Of a DNA stretch of 45,747 nt, positions 43,484 through 45,747 are shown piece after piece. The stretch is from an uncultured Sphingomonadales bacterium (GTDB taxonomy: Bacteria; Pseudomonadota; Alphaproteobacteria; Sphingomonadales; Sphingomonadaceae), in NCBI GenBank assembly GCA_937870585.1, contig CALMZE010000055.1, positions 1-45,747 of the forward strand. Direction: 5' to 3'. Below the pieces are notes generated by a model. The model ran no database searches, was not told the origin of the DNA, and worked only from the letters and a program-made list of their open reading frames with translations. A program made the translations under genes and the position numbers. Position 1 is the stretch's first letter. Each line of letters starts with the position of its first letter.

Positions 43484-45685
43484 ATGCGTGATGCAGAGAG
43501 TGACCGACAGGACCAGAACGGGGTCTCCCGAAGGACGTTGATGATCGGCGCTGCGGCAACAGGCGGGCTGGCGCTCGCCTGGTCGCTCTGGCCGCGCGCT
43601 TATGCGCCTGCGATCAACACCGCGCCCGGTGAGCATATCCTTTCCGCCTATCTGAAAGTCGGGACGGACGGGCATGTGACTGTGCTCGCCCCGCAAGCTG
43701 AACTGGGTCAGGGCAACGTCACGCTGATTGCACAGATTCTGGCGGATGAGCTTGGAGCAGACTGGCGCACAGTCGCGGTTGAAGCCGCTCCGGTGAACCA
43801 ACTTTATTCCAATCCTTCGCTGGGCACCGCGTGGCGCGAAAGCCTGTGGTCCTCCGTGCAAATGCAAGGCACGGACGAGGCAGTGGATTTCGGATCATTG
43901 GAGGCTGTGCTCCGCCATTCTGCCGCCGCCGCGCGCGCGCTGCTGTGCAAGGCCGCCGGGAAACGATGGAATGCCAGCTGGGATGCCTGCACCACCGAAA
44001 ACGGGTTCGTGATCCGGGGCAATGACAAGGTTCGCTTTGGAGAGGTTGCAGAAGAAGCCGCCACACTCTCGCTGCCCGATGACATCCCCCTGCGGCGAGA
44101 CAAGCATCCGCTTTCCGGAGAACGCCTGCCCCGGCTAGATGTGCCTGCGAAGCTGGACGGGTCTGTCACCTACGCCGCAGACATAAGGCTGGCAGACATG
44201 GTGTTTGCCTCCATCCGCATGGCCCCTTGGGCAGGCGGCGAACTCGCGAGCCATGATGCCAAGGCGGCAAAGGCCGTGCCGGGCTATGCCGGGATCGTCA
44301 CCGGCTCCAGCTGGATTGCGGCAGCGGCCAATAACTGGTGGGCGGCAGACCGCGCGCTGGATGCGGCCAAACCCCGTTTCTCCGCAGCACCCGCCGATCT
44401 GAGCGACAAGGCCATCAAAGCGGCGCTGGATGCAGCTCTTGGGGAGAGCGCCAGCCGCGAAGCGCATTTTGAGGACGTCGATGATGCGCTGGGCGATCGC
44501 CCGGTCGAGCGGCTCTATGCAGCAGGCTTTGCGCCGCATGTCGCACTCGAACCCATGGCCGCCACGGCGACGCTCGATGGCCAGCAATTGCGGCTATGGA
44601 TGCCCGCGCAATTGCCAGAGGCGGCGCGGGCAGCCGCAGCGCGCGCCATCGGCCTCAACGCCGAGGATGTGGTCCTCCACGTCTTGCAGGGTGGCGGATC
44701 ATTCGGGCGGCGTTATGAGGTGGAGATCGCCGCACAGGTCGCCACGCTCGCGCATACGCTCAACCGCCCCGTGCAACTCACATGGCCGCGCAGCGAGGAT
44801 ATGGCACAGGATCGCCTCCGCCCGGCTGTGGCCGCCAAGATTGCCGCCAAGATCGGCGCAGGCGGACGCATAGAGGCGCTGCGCATGGCGATTGCTGCGC
44901 CCCATGCGCTGGAGCAAACCCGCGCGCGCGCTTCTGGAGAGACTGCGGCAGATGCCATCGACTCTGCGTCCGGCGAAACCGGGCTGAGCGCGGTCTGGTC
45001 CGGCACAATGCCCTATGCCATTCCCGCTTGGGCGATAGACCATCACGCCGCCACCCTGCCCGTCGCCACCGGTCTCTTGCGGGGCGGCGCGAGCGGATAT
45101 GCCGCCTTCTTCCTTGAATCCTTCATCGATGAAATGGCGCGTGGCAGCGGCATTGATCCCTTCTCGATCCGCATGGGGATGCTGTCGGGCAATCCGCGCC
45201 TCGCCCTGTGCCTGTCGCGCGTCGCCACGCGCGGCGCGTGGGTTGGCGGCGCGCAGGGCACTGGCCAAGGATTAGCGTGCTACAGCGCAGGCGGCAGCAA
45301 CATTGCCGTTCTGGCCGAAGCACGGCTGGACGACGCCCAGCATGTGCAGGTGACAAAGCTGGTCGCCGTTGCCGATGTAGGGCGGATGATCAATCCAGAG
45401 ATCGCGTTGCAACAGGTGGAATCGGGCCTGCTGCATGGGCTCGCGCTCGCCACGATGGCTCCGCTCCGGCTGGACAAGGGCCACATCAAGCCCGACCGGC
45501 TGGGTGCGCTCAACTGGCCCCGTCTCGCGCAGATGCCAGATATCAGCCTTGAACTCGTTGCCTCTGCCGAACCCTCCACGCCCTTGGGAGAATTTGCACT
45601 GCCCGCCGTTGCTCCCGCCATTGCCAACGCGATCACCTCAGCCAGCGGCCAGCGTTTCCGCTCCTTGCCTTTGGGAGGCGCATGA
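43484..45685 (+). CDS. Molybdopterin-binding subunit of a xanthine dehydrogenase-family hydroxylase (IorB-like), TAT-exported
   Basis: A 733-residue protein with a twin-arginine signal (VSRRTLMIGAAATGGLALAW, RR at 16-17). The cofactor domains of isoquinoline 1-oxidoreductase-beta/aldehyde-oxidase type large subunits follow: AELGQGNVTLIAQILADEL, GGGSFGRRYEVE, LRGGASGYAAFFLESF and the C-terminal catalytic Glu region STPLGEFALPAVAPAIANAI. It would hydroxylate an aldehyde or N-heterocycle in the periplasm using a molybdenum cytosine dinucleotide cofactor. Such enzymes normally need a small 2Fe-2S subunit and cytochrome; neither gene is next to it in this window. The final GEFALPA has Ala where many relatives have a second Pro. 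The stop overlaps the next start. Confidence 0.92.
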   Translation: MRDAESDRQDQNGVSRRTLMIGAAATGGLALAWSLWPRAYAPAINTAPGEHILSAYLKVGTDGHVTVLAPQAELGQGNVTLIAQILADELGADWRTVAVEAAPVNQLYSNPSLGTAWRESLWSSVQMQGTDEAVDFGSLEAVLRHSAAAARALLCKAAGKRWNASWDACTTENGFVIRGNDKVRFGEVAEEAATLSLPDDIPLRRDKHPLSGERLPRLDVPAKLDGSVTYAADIRLADMVFASIRMAPWAGGELASHDAKAAKAVPGYAGIVTGSSWIAAAANNWWAADRALDAAKPRFSAAPADLSDKAIKAALDAALGESASREAHFEDVDDALGDRPVERLYAAGFAPHVALEPMAATATLDGQQLRLWMPAQLPEAARAAAARAIGLNAEDVVLHVLQGGGSFGRRYEVEIAAQVATLAHTLNRPVQLTWPRSEDMAQDRLRPAVAAKIAAKIGAGGRIEALRMAIAAPHALEQTRARASGETAADAIDSASGETGLSAVWSGTMPYAIPAWAIDHHAATLPVATGLLRGGASGYAAFFLESFIDEMARGSGIDPFSIRMGMLSGNPRLALCLSRVATRGAWVGGAQGTGQGLACYSAGGSNIAVLAEARLDDAQHVQVTKLVAVADVGRMINPEIALQQVESGLLHGLALATMAPLRLDKGHIKPDRLGALNWPRLAQMPDISLELVASAEPSTPLGEFALPAVAPAIANAITSASGQRFRSLPLGGA

Positions 45686-45747
45686 TGGAGCGGCCAGCTG
45701 GACATCCCGCCACGCCCGACCCGCGCGTCGGCGTGTTGCTCGTCAAT
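45682..45747 (+). CDS. hemH: Probable ferrochelatase, first 22 residues (cut by window edge)
   Basis: The visible part reads MMERPAGHPATPDPRVGVLLVN. VGVLLVN is the usual first beta strand of ferrochelatase, which continues LGTPD in that family; the diagnostic part lies past the window edge. Ferrochelatase inserts Fe2+ into protoporphyrin IX. The ATG at 45682 overlaps the upstream stop (ATGA) and has GGGAGG just before it; a second ATG follows immediately. The call rests on a short match. Confidence 0.65.
   Translation, partial: MMERPAGHPATPDPRVGVLLVN

Noticed and set aside
1..45747. CRISPR arrays, insertion sequences, prophage genes or toxin-antitoxin pairs
   Set aside because: No regularly spaced repeats, transposase motifs, phage structural genes or small paired toxin/antitoxin frames were found on either strand.

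Overview
The window is high-GC chromosomal DNA of an alphaproteobacterium, most likely of the order Sphingomonadales (Sphingomonadaceae or Erythrobacteraceae). This is inferred from a large TonB receptor, a sphingomonad-style exosortase A (XrtA) exopolysaccharide locus, a DUF1489/MgtE pair, a NDUFAF7/MidA-lgt pair and a TAT-exported molybdenum hydroxylase. Genes are densely packed and many neighbours are joined by ATGA or TGATG overlaps. No insertion sequence, integrase, CRISPR array or rRNA is visible.

Layout. (1) 1-2357: an aromatic-degradation edge. The 5' part of a catechol 2,3-dioxygenase-like gene is preceded by a consensus sigma-54 promoter, two inverted 11-mers and a complete DmpR/XylR-type activator. 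(2) 2482-6190: a TonB receptor divergent from a LysR regulator. (3) 6270-6344: tRNA-Glu(CTC), followed by about 286 bp with no convincing gene. (4) 6631-8942: a coupled DUF1214 protein and sulfotransferase. (5) 9128-16708: a two-component system divergent from a tripartite RND metal-type efflux operon, with a perfectly symmetrical four-half-site operator candidate between them. (6) 16965-35298: the XrtA exopolysaccharide locus. Twelve genes on the minus strand encode an acyl-CoA ligase, PLP decarboxylase, export lipoprotein, chain-length protein, tyrosine kinase, outer-membrane protein, secretion ATPase, deacetylase, FemAB-like protein, glycosyltransferase, exosortase and amidotransferase. Four divergent plus-strand genes encode a GNAT protein, an acyl carrier protein and two alpha/beta-hydrolase-fold proteins. 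(7) 35295-45747: housekeeping and metabolic genes: M48 protease, DUF898 membrane protein, MgtE, DUF1489, MidA/NDUFAF7, Lgt, an acyl-CoA ligase, a molybdopterin hydroxylase large subunit and the start of a probable ferrochelatase gene.

How the parts work together. The XrtA locus combines a surface-polymer export machine (lipoprotein, chain-length protein, kinase, outer-membrane barrel, ATPase), polymer-modifying enzymes (deacetylase, amidotransferase, FemAB, glycosyltransferase) and a protein-sorting peptidase. Alongside sits a small acyl/amino-acid module (ligase, carrier protein, decarboxylase, acyltransferase-like protein, two unusual hydrolases). To my knowledge that module has no established product, and it is the best candidate here for undescribed chemistry. 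No PEP-CTERM substrate protein and no PrsK/PrsR regulator lie in the window. The sigma-54 regulator and dioxygenase at the left edge are probably the boundary of an aromatic meta-cleavage cluster that continues beyond coordinate 1.
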